Shown here one piece after another: positions 8,215 to 17,723 of a DNA stretch of 64,000 nucleotides. The position numbers and the translations under genes were made by a program. Location: assembly GCA_910586855.1 (NCBI GenBank), contig CAJUJH010000004.1, positions 89,539 to 153,538 on the forward strand. The letters are read 5' to 3'. Positions within the stretch are counted from its first letter, which is position 1, and every line of letters starts with the position of its first letter. Source of the stretch: Candidatus Gastranaerophilales bacterium. GTDB lineage: Bacteria > Cyanobacteriota > Vampirovibrionia > Gastranaerophilales > Gastranaerophilaceae. The notes under the pieces are model-generated. The model worked only from the letters and a program-made list of their open reading frames with translations, did no database searches and was not told the origin of the DNA.

Positions 8215-9705
8215 TTATCCTAAAAACCCTGTAAGGGCTGCTTTTATAATATTATTTAAACCGCTTGGAATATAAACTCCCAATATAAATATGATTGTAA
8301 GCATTATAACCTGCGGAATATACATAGAAACCGTTATTTTGTTTCTGTTTTTTTCTATAATTTCAAGTTTTTCTTCACTTAATTTTCCAAATGTCATTTT
8401 AATTACAACACGTGCCATTCCAAAAAGGATAACCGTTAAAAGAAGAGCAAATGCGATACACATAATGTAATGACCATTTACAAGCATTGTTTTTATGATT
8501 AAAAATTCGCTTATAAAAAGGATTGAAGTTGGGAAAGCACAAATTCCAAGCAAGCTTAAAATCCAAAGCCAGCCCGTTTTTTTGTCTGCTTCCATTAAGC
8601 CTGTAACGTCTTTTATTTTTTTTGTTTCGTATAGCTCTAAAACATTGCCTGATGTTAGGAAAAATGAGGCTTTTGCAAGTGAGTGTCCTATTAGATGCAA
8701 GATAACTGCATAGTGAGCGATTCCTAAAAAGGCTGTTCCTATTGCAAGAATCCCCATATTTTCAATGGAAGAATAAGCGAGCATTCTTTTATAATTTTTA
8801 ATATGATACATAAAAACAGCTGCTACAAAAAGGGATAAAAAGCCCATAACAACCAGCATTAATCTGCCGTAAAAACTATCTCCTGCGGCACAGAGGACTT
8901 GAAATACTCTTAAAATAACTAAAAATGCTGAATTTAAAAGGGTTGCAGATAAAAGAGCAGATATTGGCGAGGGGGATTCAGAATGTGCATCCGGCAGCCA
9001 AAAATGTGCAGGAGCTAAGCCCATCTTTGTTCCAAAGCCAAAGAGGATAAATATAAAGCTTAATTTCAGCCAGAATTTATTAAAACCGCTGAATGCTGCA
9101 GGGTCAGCCAAATGATTGCCTGAAGCTGTAATAGCACTTGCTTTAGCATTTTCTAAAAGTTCTGCAAAATTTAAGGTGTTTAAATTTTCACTTGAAATAT
9201 TTAAAAATATAATACCGATAAATGCCAGCGCAATACCGATTGAACATATAAATACATACTTCCAGGCTGCTTCAATTGAATTTTTGGTTTTATTAAAATA
9301 GATAAGATAAGCGCTTGTAAGGGTTGTTCCCTCAACTAAAATCCAGGCTATGCCTAAATCCGTACTTAAGATTGCGGCGGTCATGGCTAAGACAAATGCC
9401 ATAATCATTATAAAATAATGGTTTAATTTTTTGTTTGAAACATCTAAATGTTTTGAATAACCGTTATTGTAGATGGTTACCATCAAAAATACAAAGGATA
9501 AGATTATAAGAAAAATTTTATTTGTATCATCAATTGCAAAATATGCACCTCTATAAGCAGCTGATGAGTTAAATACCAGTAATGACGATATTATAAAATG
9601 CAGGATTGCGTAAATATTTAATAAAAACTTGCTAAAGCTTTTTTGCCTTACAAGGAGCATTATAATTCCTGCAATTATCGGAAAAAGCAACATTATATTT
9701 ATCAT
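8215..9705 (-). CDS. Antiporter-like membrane subunit (HyfF/NuoN-like)
   Basis: 496 residues, about fourteen transmembrane segments, of the Na+/H+-antiporter-like subunit family shared by complex I, Mrp and hydrogenase-4. The proton-channel signature is present: PAHFWLPDAHSESPSPISAL near 240-260, preceded by a Lys/Glu-bearing helix (AWILVEGTT, about 120). It should pump or exchange H+ or Na+ coupled to electron flow in the peripheral arm. It overlaps the preceding gene by one base and precedes the large-subunit gene by 4, indicating translational coupling. Confidence 0.87.
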   Translation of the reverse strand: MINIMLLFPIIAGIIMLLVRQKSFSKFLLNIYAILHFIISSLLVFNSSAAYRGAYFAIDDTNKIFLIILSFVFLMVTIYNNGYSKHLDVSNKKLNHYFIMIMAFVLAMTAAILSTDLGIAWILVEGTTLTSAYLIYFNKTKNSIEAAWKYVFICSIGIALAFIGIIFLNISSENLNTLNFAELLENAKASAITASGNHLADPAAFSGFNKFWLKLSFIFILFGFGTKMGLAPAHFWLPDAHSESPSPISALLSATLLNSAFLVILRVFQVLCAAGDSFYGRLMLVVMGFLSLFVAAVFMYHIKNYKRMLAYSSIENMGILAIGTAFLGIAHYAVILHLIGHSLAKASFFLTSGNVLELYETKKIKDVTGLMEADKKTGWLWILSLLGICAFPTSILFISEFLIIKTMLVNGHYIMCIAFALLLTVILFGMARVVIKMTFGKLSEEKLEIIEKNRNKITVSMYIPQVIMLTIIFILGVYIPSGLNNIIKAALTGFLG

Positions 9706-10343
9706 TATTCATAATCCTTTAATTTTGACAGATGAGACACTTCAAGGTCTTTAAATTCTTTATTAATCTCGCGGACAAAAAGCCCCAGTATGTATACGGC
9801 GATAAATACATCTAAAAGCACGCCAAGGTTTACAAGAACGGGCATTTCACCTGCAACAGAAAGAGAAAGCAGAAATATTCCATTCTCCATTGTAATAAAT
9901 TCTATGACATTTGAAACAATTTTATGCTTAATTGTAATGAGCCATAAACTAATCACGATAATACTTACGGCGATTCCAAAATAAAGAGGGGCAATATTTT
10001 TCATACCTGTCATACAATTTGAAATCACAAAACCTGTTAATAAAACAACACTTGAAATTACAAGACAGTAAAAATGCGGAATATTTGCTTCATCGTCTCT
10101 GTTTGCGTTGGTTTTCTTTAAAATTTTATATAAAAACCACGGTATAACTACAGCTTTTACAATAAGGGTTTCCATTATAAGAAATGCAATATCTAAAAGC
10201 GGGGTATGTTTATATCCTAAAAGGCAGATTAAAAATAATAAAATTCCCTGTACTACAAGGATTCTTATATGTGAAATTATCCTTGAAGTTGAAGCAAGGT
10301 ATAACATTGAAAGCCCTAAAAGAATTGCAAAACCGTTTTCCAT
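9705..10343 (-). CDS. HyfE-like membrane subunit of the hydrogenase-4-like complex
   Basis: 212 residues with about seven hydrophobic helices and a short charged C-terminus. Position between NuoH-like and HyfF-like genes, size and topology match HyfE (which contains a NuoK-like core). Motifs are weak, so the call rests heavily on context: nine bases after the NuoH-like gene and a one-base overlap with the next. Expected to be part of the ion-translocating membrane arm. Confidence 0.75.
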   Translation of the reverse strand: MENGFAILLGLSMLYLASTSRIISHIRILVVQGILLFLICLLGYKHTPLLDIAFLIMETLIVKAVVIPWFLYKILKKTNANRDDEANIPHFYCLVISSVVLLTGFVISNCMTGMKNIAPLYFGIAVSIIVISLWLITIKHKIVSNVIEFITMENGIFLLSLSVAGEMPVLVNLGVLLDVFIAVYILGLFVREINKEFKDLEVSHLSKLKDYE

Positions 10344-10352
10344 TTAAATCCT

Positions 10353-11273
10353 TTAACCTCCAAATACCTTTGCACCTACAAGTGACATTACAATTAATGC
10401 AAAAGAGCTCATAATGAATATAAATTCAAATATATGAGACATTCTGATTCTTGCCATACTTGATTCTGCCGTTCCTATGATTATTGAAACCAAAAATATT
10501 GTAATTAAATAATACAAGGCATAAAGAGGTGAACCAGTCGGGATTATTATTTTTGCAATTAAAGATGTTATTAAAAGCATTTTAATGCCTGAAGCCCAGG
10601 TGATAAGTGCTAAATCAAACCCTGAATTATCTAAAATCATAACTTCATGAATCATTGTAAGTTCTAAATGCGTTGCAGGGTCATCAACGGGAACTCTGCA
10701 GCCTTCTATTAAAACCATTAAAAATAGTGCAAGTACTGCAAAAATAATTATTAAAACACCGTAACTGCCTGCATTTGTCGTTATTTTGGATAACGATTCA
10801 AATGTGTAGTTTCCGCTTAATGCCATAATTGAGCCGAGTATTATAAAAAATGCGGGTTCCACAATTGATGTAAAACAAGCTTCCCTTGATGTTCCCATCC
10901 CTTCAAAACTTGAACCCGTATCCATAGCGCCTATACAGTTAAAGAATTTACCTAATGCAAGAAGATATGCAAAAACAATGAGCCCTGCCGGGATATTTAT
11001 TATTGCGGTTCCTGAAATTAAAGGGACAAAAACCGCTGCAATTATTATTGCTGCAAATGAAATCAGGGGTGTAAGCCTAAAGATAGTTGATGTTGTATTG
11101 CTTATTACAAAATCTTTTTTAATAAGTTTTATAAAATCATATAAAGGTTGAAAAACGCTTGCACCGTATCTTCCGCCCCAAAAGGCTTTGGTTTTTTTAA
11201 TTATGCCTATCATCAAGAAAGGCAAAAATAAGACTGTGAGCAGATTTAAAATTATTATGAGAAAAATCATCAT
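10353..11273 (-). CDS. NuoH/HyfC-like membrane subunit
   Basis: 306 residues, about eight membrane helices. The cytoplasmic loop that contacts the peripheral arm is clear: EGCRVPVDDPATHLELTMIHE, about 190-210, matching the NuoH/HyfC/EchB signature with its run of acidic residues. In complex I this subunit lines the quinone cavity; in Ech/Hyf enzymes it anchors the hydrogenase module. It overlaps the upstream antiporter-like gene by 4 bases (ATGA), so translation is coupled. Confidence 0.88.
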   Translation of the reverse strand: MMIFLIIILNLLTVLFLPFLMIGIIKKTKAFWGGRYGASVFQPLYDFIKLIKKDFVISNTTSTIFRLTPLISFAAIIIAAVFVPLISGTAIINIPAGLIVFAYLLALGKFFNCIGAMDTGSSFEGMGTSREACFTSIVEPAFFIILGSIMALSGNYTFESLSKITTNAGSYGVLIIIFAVLALFLMVLIEGCRVPVDDPATHLELTMIHEVMILDNSGFDLALITWASGIKMLLITSLIAKIIIPTGSPLYALYYLITIFLVSIIIGTAESSMARIRMSHIFEFIFIMSSFALIVMSLVGAKVFGG

Positions 11274-13186
11274 ATTAAAAGCCCTCCGATGATTGAAATA
11301 AGAAGGAAAATTAACCCGTATTTAAGATATGTTTGAAGGTTGCCGTTTTGCAGTTTTTCAAATTTTGTTAAAAACCATTCATCAAATTTTAACAAAGGAT
11401 TAATTACGTAAGCTTCTTCTATATCTTCAATTTTCATACTGAAATGAGCGGATTTTGGGAAAAGCTTTTTAGGTTTTTCAACATCATATACCTTTTTAAA
11501 CAGTGGTTTTAGCATTGATAAAAACGGGCTCACGTAGGATGAACCTGTATATTGGGCTCTTTTAAGTTCTTTATCATACCCGCATCCCCAGGTGGGTGCA
11601 GATTCTATCTTTTTGTTTAATTTGTATCTGACAGCTGCAAGTAAAGCAGTAAGTATAATAAGAACAGCTGATACTAATGATACGATTTGCAGAATATTTA
11701 ACGGTTCTTCAACACTTTGTATTTCATTTAGACCGTTTGTTAATAATTCAACAGGGGTGATTAAAACTTCAAACATAAACCCCGGGAAAAGCCCTACAGA
11801 TAATGCGAAAACAGCTAAAATCCCCATCGGCATAATTATTGAGTGCGGAGATTCATCTTTAACATTTTCAGCGTATTTGCTTCTTTGGTGCCCTAAAAAT
11901 GTTATACTGAAAGCTTTTGTAAAGCATAAAAGCGCCATTGTACCAACGAGTGCAAGCCCTGCAAATGCGAATATCAAAATAAGAAAATTAAAGAAACTAT
12001 TTATGGATAAGCCCTTTAATATTCCAAAATATATTAAAAATTCGCCGATAAAACCGTTAAATGGTGGAAGGGCGCAGATTGCAATACATCCTGTTAAAAA
12101 TAAAATCCCTGTTTTTGGCATTTTTTTAATTAATCCGCCCAAGAGTTCCATATTTTTTGTATGAGATTTTAAATAAACTGCCCCTGCACCAAAGAACAAA
12201 AGGTTTTTAAAAATTGAATGGTTTAAGATATGAAAAATGGCGCCTATAAATCCTAAAAATGCAACCATAGGGTGGTTATAGACAAGCCCTAACATTCCAA
12301 CGCCGATACCTATACCTATTATCCCGATATTTTCAATGGAAGAATAGGCGAGCATTTTTTTAATATCAGACTGCCCAACTGCGTATAATATGCCGTAAAG
12401 GGCTGAAATAACCGCAATAATCAAAACAAAGTAGGCAATAAATTTTGTAACACCGCCTGAAAGCATTAATATTCTTAAGATTCCATAGATTCCTGTTTTT
12501 ATCATAACGCCTGACATAATAGCGCTAATGTGGCTCGGGGCTATGGGGTGTGCTTCAGGAAGCCAGTTATGGAAAGGTACAAAACCTGCCTTTATACCAA
12601 AACCCACAAAGAAAAGAATAAAAATAATATCGGCTAAAGCTTCATTATTCTTTAAAACAAGACTGAAAGATTCAAAATTATAGCCTCCTGTTTTAATTGA
12701 GAGTATAGCAAACGGGATAATTAAAAATAACACTGAAATGTGCATAAAAATAAGGTATTTTATCCCAGCGTTTAATACTTCCTTTTCTTCATTTTCAAAA
12801 ATACATAAGAAAAATGATGAAAGTGACATAATTTCCCAGATTACAAGGAAAAATAAAGCATTCTGGCAGGTCACAACTCCAAGCATTGAAAGAATTAAAG
12901 CTGTGTAGAAAAGATAATGCGAATTAATGCTCTTACCTTTTTCAATATATGGTTTTAAATATCCTTTAGAATATATTAATCCTAAGATTCCCATAATTAA
13001 AATTATTATTATAAAAAACGCACTTAATGGGTCAATTACAAAATTTATATTATTAAAAATGCTTTCTTTGCCAAGATTTATTGTTTTTGTGACGGAATAG
13101 CCTGTAAATAATACTTTAATAGCTGTTGGCAGAGTCCAAAAAGCCGCCAAGATAACTATTAATATGCTCATAAAATAAAAAATCAT
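11270..13186 (-). CDS. Antiporter-like membrane subunit (HyfB/NuoL-like), first gene of operon
   Basis: 638 residues, about fourteen core helices plus extra C-terminal segments. The channel motif is FVPFHNWLPEAHPIAPSHIS (near 205-225). The C-terminal WGCGYD block (about 540) is typical of HyfB-like subunits rather than NuoL. It opens a seven-gene minus-strand operon in the order HyfB-, HyfC-, HyfE-, HyfF-, HyfG-, HyfH/I-like, then an MFS transporter. With two antiporter-like subunits the complex could translocate several ions per electron pair. The divergent TPR gene starts 77 bases away, so promoters for both lie in 13187-13263. Confidence 0.88.
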   Translation of the reverse strand: MIFYFMSILIVILAAFWTLPTAIKVLFTGYSVTKTINLGKESIFNNINFVIDPLSAFFIIIILIMGILGLIYSKGYLKPYIEKGKSINSHYLFYTALILSMLGVVTCQNALFFLVIWEIMSLSSFFLCIFENEEKEVLNAGIKYLIFMHISVLFLIIPFAILSIKTGGYNFESFSLVLKNNEALADIIFILFFVGFGIKAGFVPFHNWLPEAHPIAPSHISAIMSGVMIKTGIYGILRILMLSGGVTKFIAYFVLIIAVISALYGILYAVGQSDIKKMLAYSSIENIGIIGIGIGVGMLGLVYNHPMVAFLGFIGAIFHILNHSIFKNLLFFGAGAVYLKSHTKNMELLGGLIKKMPKTGILFLTGCIAICALPPFNGFIGEFLIYFGILKGLSINSFFNFLILIFAFAGLALVGTMALLCFTKAFSITFLGHQRSKYAENVKDESPHSIIMPMGILAVFALSVGLFPGFMFEVLITPVELLTNGLNEIQSVEEPLNILQIVSLVSAVLIILTALLAAVRYKLNKKIESAPTWGCGYDKELKRAQYTGSSYVSPFLSMLKPLFKKVYDVEKPKKLFPKSAHFSMKIEDIEEAYVINPLLKFDEWFLTKFEKLQNGNLQTYLKYGLIFLLISIIGGLLI

Positions 13187-13263
13187 TCTCTCTTTATTCC
13201 AAATTGTTAATGCATATTTTCTCTATAGTTATTTTATAATAAAAGTAAAAAAAGGGATAAATT

Positions 13264-13746
13264 ATGGAAGAAAATTATAAAACATATCTTGATAACGGTA
13301 TTTATGATATTCAAGATGGCAAATATATTTGCGCTATTGATAATATTAATAAATCGCTGGAGCTTAAAAATGATTGGGAGATTCCTTATTTTTACAGGGC
13401 TGTGGCTAATCAAGCACTTAAACAGTATGATGAAGCTATGATTGATTATACAAAAGCGCTGCTATTAAATGATAAAATGACGGATGCCTATTATAACAGG
13501 GCATATATTACTTTATCAAGAAAAGATATTGAAAATCCTGATATAGAAGGGGCAGTGAAAGATTTAGAAAAAGCGCTTGAATTGGATGGAAATTTTATAG
13601 ACGCGCTTTATGCTATGGCTGCAGCCCAAAAAAAGCTTGAACATTATGATACAGCTATTGAATATTTAGACAGACTTCTTAAGCTTGAACCGGATGCTGT
13701 GAATGCCAAGGCTCTTAAAAAGTTAATTTTACAAAAATATATGTAA
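13264..13746 (+). CDS. Tetratricopeptide-repeat protein, 160 residues
   Basis: Three to four TPR units cover nearly the whole protein (for instance WEIPYFYRAVANQALKQYDE and DAYYNRAYITLSRKDIEN), with alternating small/large residues at TPR positions. No signal peptide, so cytosolic. TPR proteins are scaffolds for protein contacts; the partner is unknown. A TATAAT sequence at 13235-13240 may be its -10 box, but no matching -35 is evident. It is divergent from the hydrogenase-like operon and upstream of purB with a 98-base gap. Confidence 0.85.
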   Translation: MEENYKTYLDNGIYDIQDGKYICAIDNINKSLELKNDWEIPYFYRAVANQALKQYDEAMIDYTKALLLNDKMTDAYYNRAYITLSRKDIENPDIEGAVKDLEKALELDGNFIDALYAMAAAQKKLEHYDTAIEYLDRLLKLEPDAVNAKALKKLILQKYM

Positions 13747-13844
13747 TTGCTTTTATGGTATTGTGGCTGATATGAGGTAGAAACCGTACATCTATTATTT
13801 TTTTATCATATAATAACCATAGTGCGTAAGATACAGGATGAAAT

Positions 13845-15119
13845 ATGATAAAAAGATATTCAAGAGATGAAATTTCAAAAATATGGGAATTGGAAAATAA
13901 ATTTTCGTATTATTTGAAGGTTGAACTTGCTGTGGTTGAAGCTTATTATAAAATGGGCGAAATACCTGGTAATGCTTATAATCATATTTTAAATACTGCA
14001 AGTTTTGATGTAGTGCGGATTGATGAAATTGAAAAAACCGTAAATCATGATGTTATTGCTTTTTTAACCTGTGTTAATGAATATGTGGGAGATGAATTTT
14101 CAGGATATATTCATAAAGGGCTTACAAGTTCTGATGTAATTGATACTGCTTTTGCGCTTCAAATTAAAGATGCAAGCGAAATAATTTTGAAGGATTTAGA
14201 TAATATTTTAAATACGATTAAAACCCTTGCCGTAAAACATAAAAATACTATGTGTATCGGGCGTTCGCACGGTATAGGGGCTGAAGTTATAACCTTCGGG
14301 TTTAAACTTTTAAACTGGTATGATATGTTTGAAAGGGCAAAAAAGCGTTTAGAATATGCGCTTTTGGATATTTTAAGAGGGCAGATTTCAGGACCTGTCG
14401 GGACTTATTCAAATATTGACCCGAAAATTGAAGAATTAACTTGTGAAATTTTAGGATTAAAACCTGCTAAAATTTCAACCCAGATAATTGCCCGCGATGT
14501 GCACAGCGCGTATATTTCAGCACTTTCAATATTGGGAAGTGTTATAGAAAATGCAGCCGTTGAAATCCGTCATCTTCAAAGATGGGAAGTGGCAGAGGTG
14601 GAAGAAGGATTTAAAAAAGGGCAAAAAGGCTCATCTGCCATGCCGCATAAGAAAAACCCCATTGCAAGCGAAAATTTATCAGGATTAGCAAGGGTTTTAA
14701 GGGGTAACAGTGTTGCTGCTATGGAAAATATAACCCTCTGGCATGAAAGAGATATTTCTCATTCCAGTGTTGAGAGGATTATTTTCCCTGATTCCACGAT
14801 ACTTGCAGATTATATGCTGAACCGCCTGAATAATACAATAGAAAATCTTGTTGTAAAACCAGATAATATGATAAAAAATATCGGGAAATACGGCGATATA
14901 ATATTTTCACAAAGCTGTCTTTTAAAGCTTGTTGAAAAAGGTATGACACGCGAAGCGGCTTATGAAATTACCCAAAAAGAGGCACTGGATGCTTTTAATA
15001 ATGACGGCAATTTTAAAGAAAATATGCGCCGTCACTTAAACGATGATGAAATTCAAGACTGTTTCAATTACCAAAAATATCTTAAAAATATTGATAAGAT
15101 TTTTGAAAGATTTGAATAG
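13845..15119 (+). CDS. purB: Adenylosuccinate lyase
   Basis: 424 residues of the fumarase/aspartase superfamily. It catalyses two fumarate-releasing steps of purine synthesis (SAICAR to AICAR, adenylosuccinate to AMP). The superfamily signature GSSAMPHKKNP is at about 262-272. The TSSDVIDTAFALQ block (about 95-107) and the H-containing GRSHGIGAEVITFG block match PurB of about 430 residues. No other pur genes lie in the window, so the pathway is dispersed. Start ATG 13845 has only a weak RBS (CAGGATG) but gives the conserved KRYSRDEISKIWE N-terminus. Confidence 0.95.
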   Translation: MIKRYSRDEISKIWELENKFSYYLKVELAVVEAYYKMGEIPGNAYNHILNTASFDVVRIDEIEKTVNHDVIAFLTCVNEYVGDEFSGYIHKGLTSSDVIDTAFALQIKDASEIILKDLDNILNTIKTLAVKHKNTMCIGRSHGIGAEVITFGFKLLNWYDMFERAKKRLEYALLDILRGQISGPVGTYSNIDPKIEELTCEILGLKPAKISTQIIARDVHSAYISALSILGSVIENAAVEIRHLQRWEVAEVEEGFKKGQKGSSAMPHKKNPIASENLSGLARVLRGNSVAAMENITLWHERDISHSSVERIIFPDSTILADYMLNRLNNTIENLVVKPDNMIKNIGKYGDIIFSQSCLLKLVEKGMTREAAYEITQKEALDAFNNDGNFKENMRRHLNDDEIQDCFNYQKYLKNIDKIFERFE

Positions 15120-15142
15120 AAATATAGACTAATTTTTATCTG

Positions 15143-16900
15143 CTAATTTCCTGCAGGTTTTTTGAAACGTGCTTTAATTTCATTTTCAGTTTCTTTTATA
15201 CCTCTTGGGTCTTTGGTTGCCTTATAAAGCTTTAATTTTGTTTCATAAAGGCTTCTTTCATCAGGGTATTTCATAATGCCCTCAGTCAAAATTTTAATAG
15301 CTGTTGCTGTATTTTTCTTATCATAGTAAATTGTCGAAAAATCAAGATAATCCTGAACAGTTTTTGGTTTTAAGCTTGCAATAGCGTTTATTTCTTTGCT
15401 GTAGGCATTATTATTTCCGACACTTTTGTAGGCTTGTGCCAGATTATAAAGATACATCGCACGATTTGGGTCTAAGCTTACTGCCCTTTTAAACATAGCA
15501 ACAGCTTTTTCTGTGTCAAAATTTTTATATTCAATCAGCCCGAAATAATTATAAATATCAGCCTCTAAAGTGAACTCTAAATCGAGTTCAAGCGCTTTTC
15601 TGAAAGCATTTTCAGCAGATGCCAAATCTTCTTCCTGATAGTAAATTTTACCAAGTTCAAAATAATAATTAGGGTTTTCGGTTTGTTTTATGGCATCCAG
15701 TAAATATCCTTTAGCTTCAAGAAAATTGGCGTTTGCAATGCAGATTTTAGCTAAATAATAGAGCATATCCGGGTTTTTACCGCCATTTTTAATTGCAATA
15801 GAAGCTCTTCTCAAAACTTTAATTGCATCAGATAAATTTCCTTCTTCAACATAGCTTATTCCTAAGCCCATTAAAGCTTCATAGAAATTGCCGTCAATTA
15901 AAACCGCATTTTTAAAGTTTTTATTTGCAAGGTCAAACTTTTTATTTTCAAGGTAATAGTTTCCAAGTTCTAAATAAGCGTATTTACTGTTTGGGTTAAC
16001 AGAAAGCGCCTGTTTTAGATATTTTTCCCTTTGTTTATTTGTATTCTTTTGATATAGTGCACCTTTCAGGGCTTCAAGTTTAGCTAAATTAATGTAGGTT
16101 AAATTGAAATTAGGGTCAATCTTTTTAGCTTTCATTAATGCTTTTCTAGCTTCTTCAACCTTATTTTGTTTCATATAGCAAAGAGCAAGGTTGTTATAAA
16201 CCGCTGTGCTTTTAGGTTCCAGCTCAAGTGCTTTGTTGAAATATGTAACTGCATTATTGCAATCTGCTGAATAGTAATATTCTAAGCCTTTGGTGTTATA
16301 GTAATCAAAATCATACTTTGGAAGAGTTGTAATGTTTAAATTCTTTGCCCAGATTGATTTTAATAATGAATTATCAAGCATTAAGGCTTTGTTGAAATAT
16401 GCTTTTGCAAGTTTTAAATTGTTTTGTTTATAATAAATTTTTGTCTTTAATAAAAGCCCGTTTGTGCTGTTTGGGTTAACATTCAGCATAAAACCCGCAT
16501 ATTGAAGTGCCTTATTGTAATTGCCCGCATCAAAATACATATTTGCCATATCAAGGTAATCGTCTTCTGTAGAATCATCATATGTATAAGATGGTGCAAC
16601 GTTGATTTTTTCAATGTTTTTACTGAGTTCGTAGGATTTTTGCAGGTGTTCTGCAGATTTTTGCATTTTATTTAAATTTTTATAGCAGACGCCTAAATAA
16701 TAATGTCCGTCTGAATCATTAGGATTGCTTTTTGTATAACCTTCAAAGAATTTTGCAGCTTCATCATATTTTTGCATATTTATAAGGTTTATGCCGCTCT
16801 CAAGGTTCCAAATAGGGCTTGCTTGTATCTGATTTGCACTTTGGTATGTAATAAAAAGTGCTAAACAAAGTATTATAATTTTATTTTTCATCTTCTTCAT
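15143..16900 (-). CDS. Secreted or periplasmic TPR-repeat protein, 585 residues
   Basis: A signal peptide (KNKIIILCLALFITYQ, cleavage likely after QIQA near 27) precedes a chain of roughly twelve to fourteen TPR units, recognisable by repeats such as AYLELGNYYLENKKFDLA and YYFELGKIYYQEEDLASA. The protein is probably exported across the inner membrane. Its start overlaps the stop of tmk by 4 bases, so the two are translated in tandem, though a functional link is not obvious. Roles in envelope assembly or pilus/polysaccharide export are possible but not shown. Confidence 0.85.
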   Translation of the reverse strand: MKKMKNKIIILCLALFITYQSANQIQASPIWNLESGINLINMQKYDEAAKFFEGYTKSNPNDSDGHYYLGVCYKNLNKMQKSAEHLQKSYELSKNIEKINVAPSYTYDDSTEDDYLDMANMYFDAGNYNKALQYAGFMLNVNPNSTNGLLLKTKIYYKQNNLKLAKAYFNKALMLDNSLLKSIWAKNLNITTLPKYDFDYYNTKGLEYYYSADCNNAVTYFNKALELEPKSTAVYNNLALCYMKQNKVEEARKALMKAKKIDPNFNLTYINLAKLEALKGALYQKNTNKQREKYLKQALSVNPNSKYAYLELGNYYLENKKFDLANKNFKNAVLIDGNFYEALMGLGISYVEEGNLSDAIKVLRRASIAIKNGGKNPDMLYYLAKICIANANFLEAKGYLLDAIKQTENPNYYFELGKIYYQEEDLASAENAFRKALELDLEFTLEADIYNYFGLIEYKNFDTEKAVAMFKRAVSLDPNRAMYLYNLAQAYKSVGNNNAYSKEINAIASLKPKTVQDYLDFSTIYYDKKNTATAIKILTEGIMKYPDERSLYETKLKLYKATKDPRGIKETENEIKARFKKPAGN

Positions 16901-17532
16901 ACATTTAAAATTTCTTCTATAACTTTTATAGTATCAGAAAAAACCCTCTCTATGCTTTTATTTGCGTCAATAACCTTTACCCTCTTTGGGTCATTTTTTG
17001 CTATTTCAAGATAGCCATGTCTCAATTTTTTATGAAATTCAATTCCTTCGGCTTCAAGGCGGTCTTTTTCTCCTTGAAGTCTTTTTTGGGCAATTTCTGT
17101 ATCAATGTCAAAAACAATTGTTAAATCAGGAATTACGCCTGCTGTTGCAATTGAATTTAAATGTTTAATTTCATCAATATTTTGCTCTCTTCCATACCCC
17201 TGGTATGCGATTGTAGAATCTGTGTGTCTGTCGCAAAGCACAATCTTGCCTGATTCAAGTGCAGGTTTTATTTTGTATTCTATATGCTGGGCTCTATCTG
17301 CCAAATATAAAAAGGTTTCGGCAATATTTGATACGGGGTTTTCATAATGAAGAAGAATTTTTCTTAAATGAACACCCAGGTCTGAACCTCCAGGTTCTCT
17401 TGTTAAAATGTTTTCAATATTTTTTTTATCAAGATATTCTTTTATAAGCTGAATCTGCGTTGTTTTTCCGCAGCCGTCAGCTCCTTCAAATGTTATAAAA
17501 TATCCTCTTTTATCTCTTTTCCCCGGTTGCAT
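16897..17532 (-). CDS. tmk: Thymidylate kinase
   Basis: 211 residues. Phosphorylates dTMP to dTDP with ATP. P-loop GADGCGKT (17-24), the TREPGG dTMP-binding segment (about 50) and the DRHTDSTIAYQGYGR block (about 98-112) are all present, and the length is normal. The first ten residues (MQPGKRDKRG) extend slightly beyond the usual start. It is the upstream member of a two-gene unit with the TPR protein (4-base overlap). Confidence 0.95.
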   Translation of the reverse strand: MQPGKRDKRGYFITFEGADGCGKTTQIQLIKEYLDKKNIENILTREPGGSDLGVHLRKILLHYENPVSNIAETFLYLADRAQHIEYKIKPALESGKIVLCDRHTDSTIAYQGYGREQNIDEIKHLNSIATAGVIPDLTIVFDIDTEIAQKRLQGEKDRLEAEGIEFHKKLRHGYLEIAKNDPKRVKVIDANKSIERVFSDTIKVIEEILNV

Positions 17533-17723
17533 AAATCCTATATCTCAATCGTTTCAACTCTTTTATTATAATATTACAATTTTTGTAAAAATAAAAGGTA
17601 AACTTCTAGTTTTTTAAAAAATTTAATCTATAATGTTGTTGTGAGGTAAAAAATTACCCCGAAAATACTATATAAACCCATATATTTTGCTAAAAGACTA
17701 TTGAGACAGGATTAAATAGAAAA

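Noticed and set aside
11592..12164. 190-codon plus-strand frame inside the HyfB-like gene
   Set aside because: Antisense shadow of a well-supported membrane subunit; no RBS or domain.
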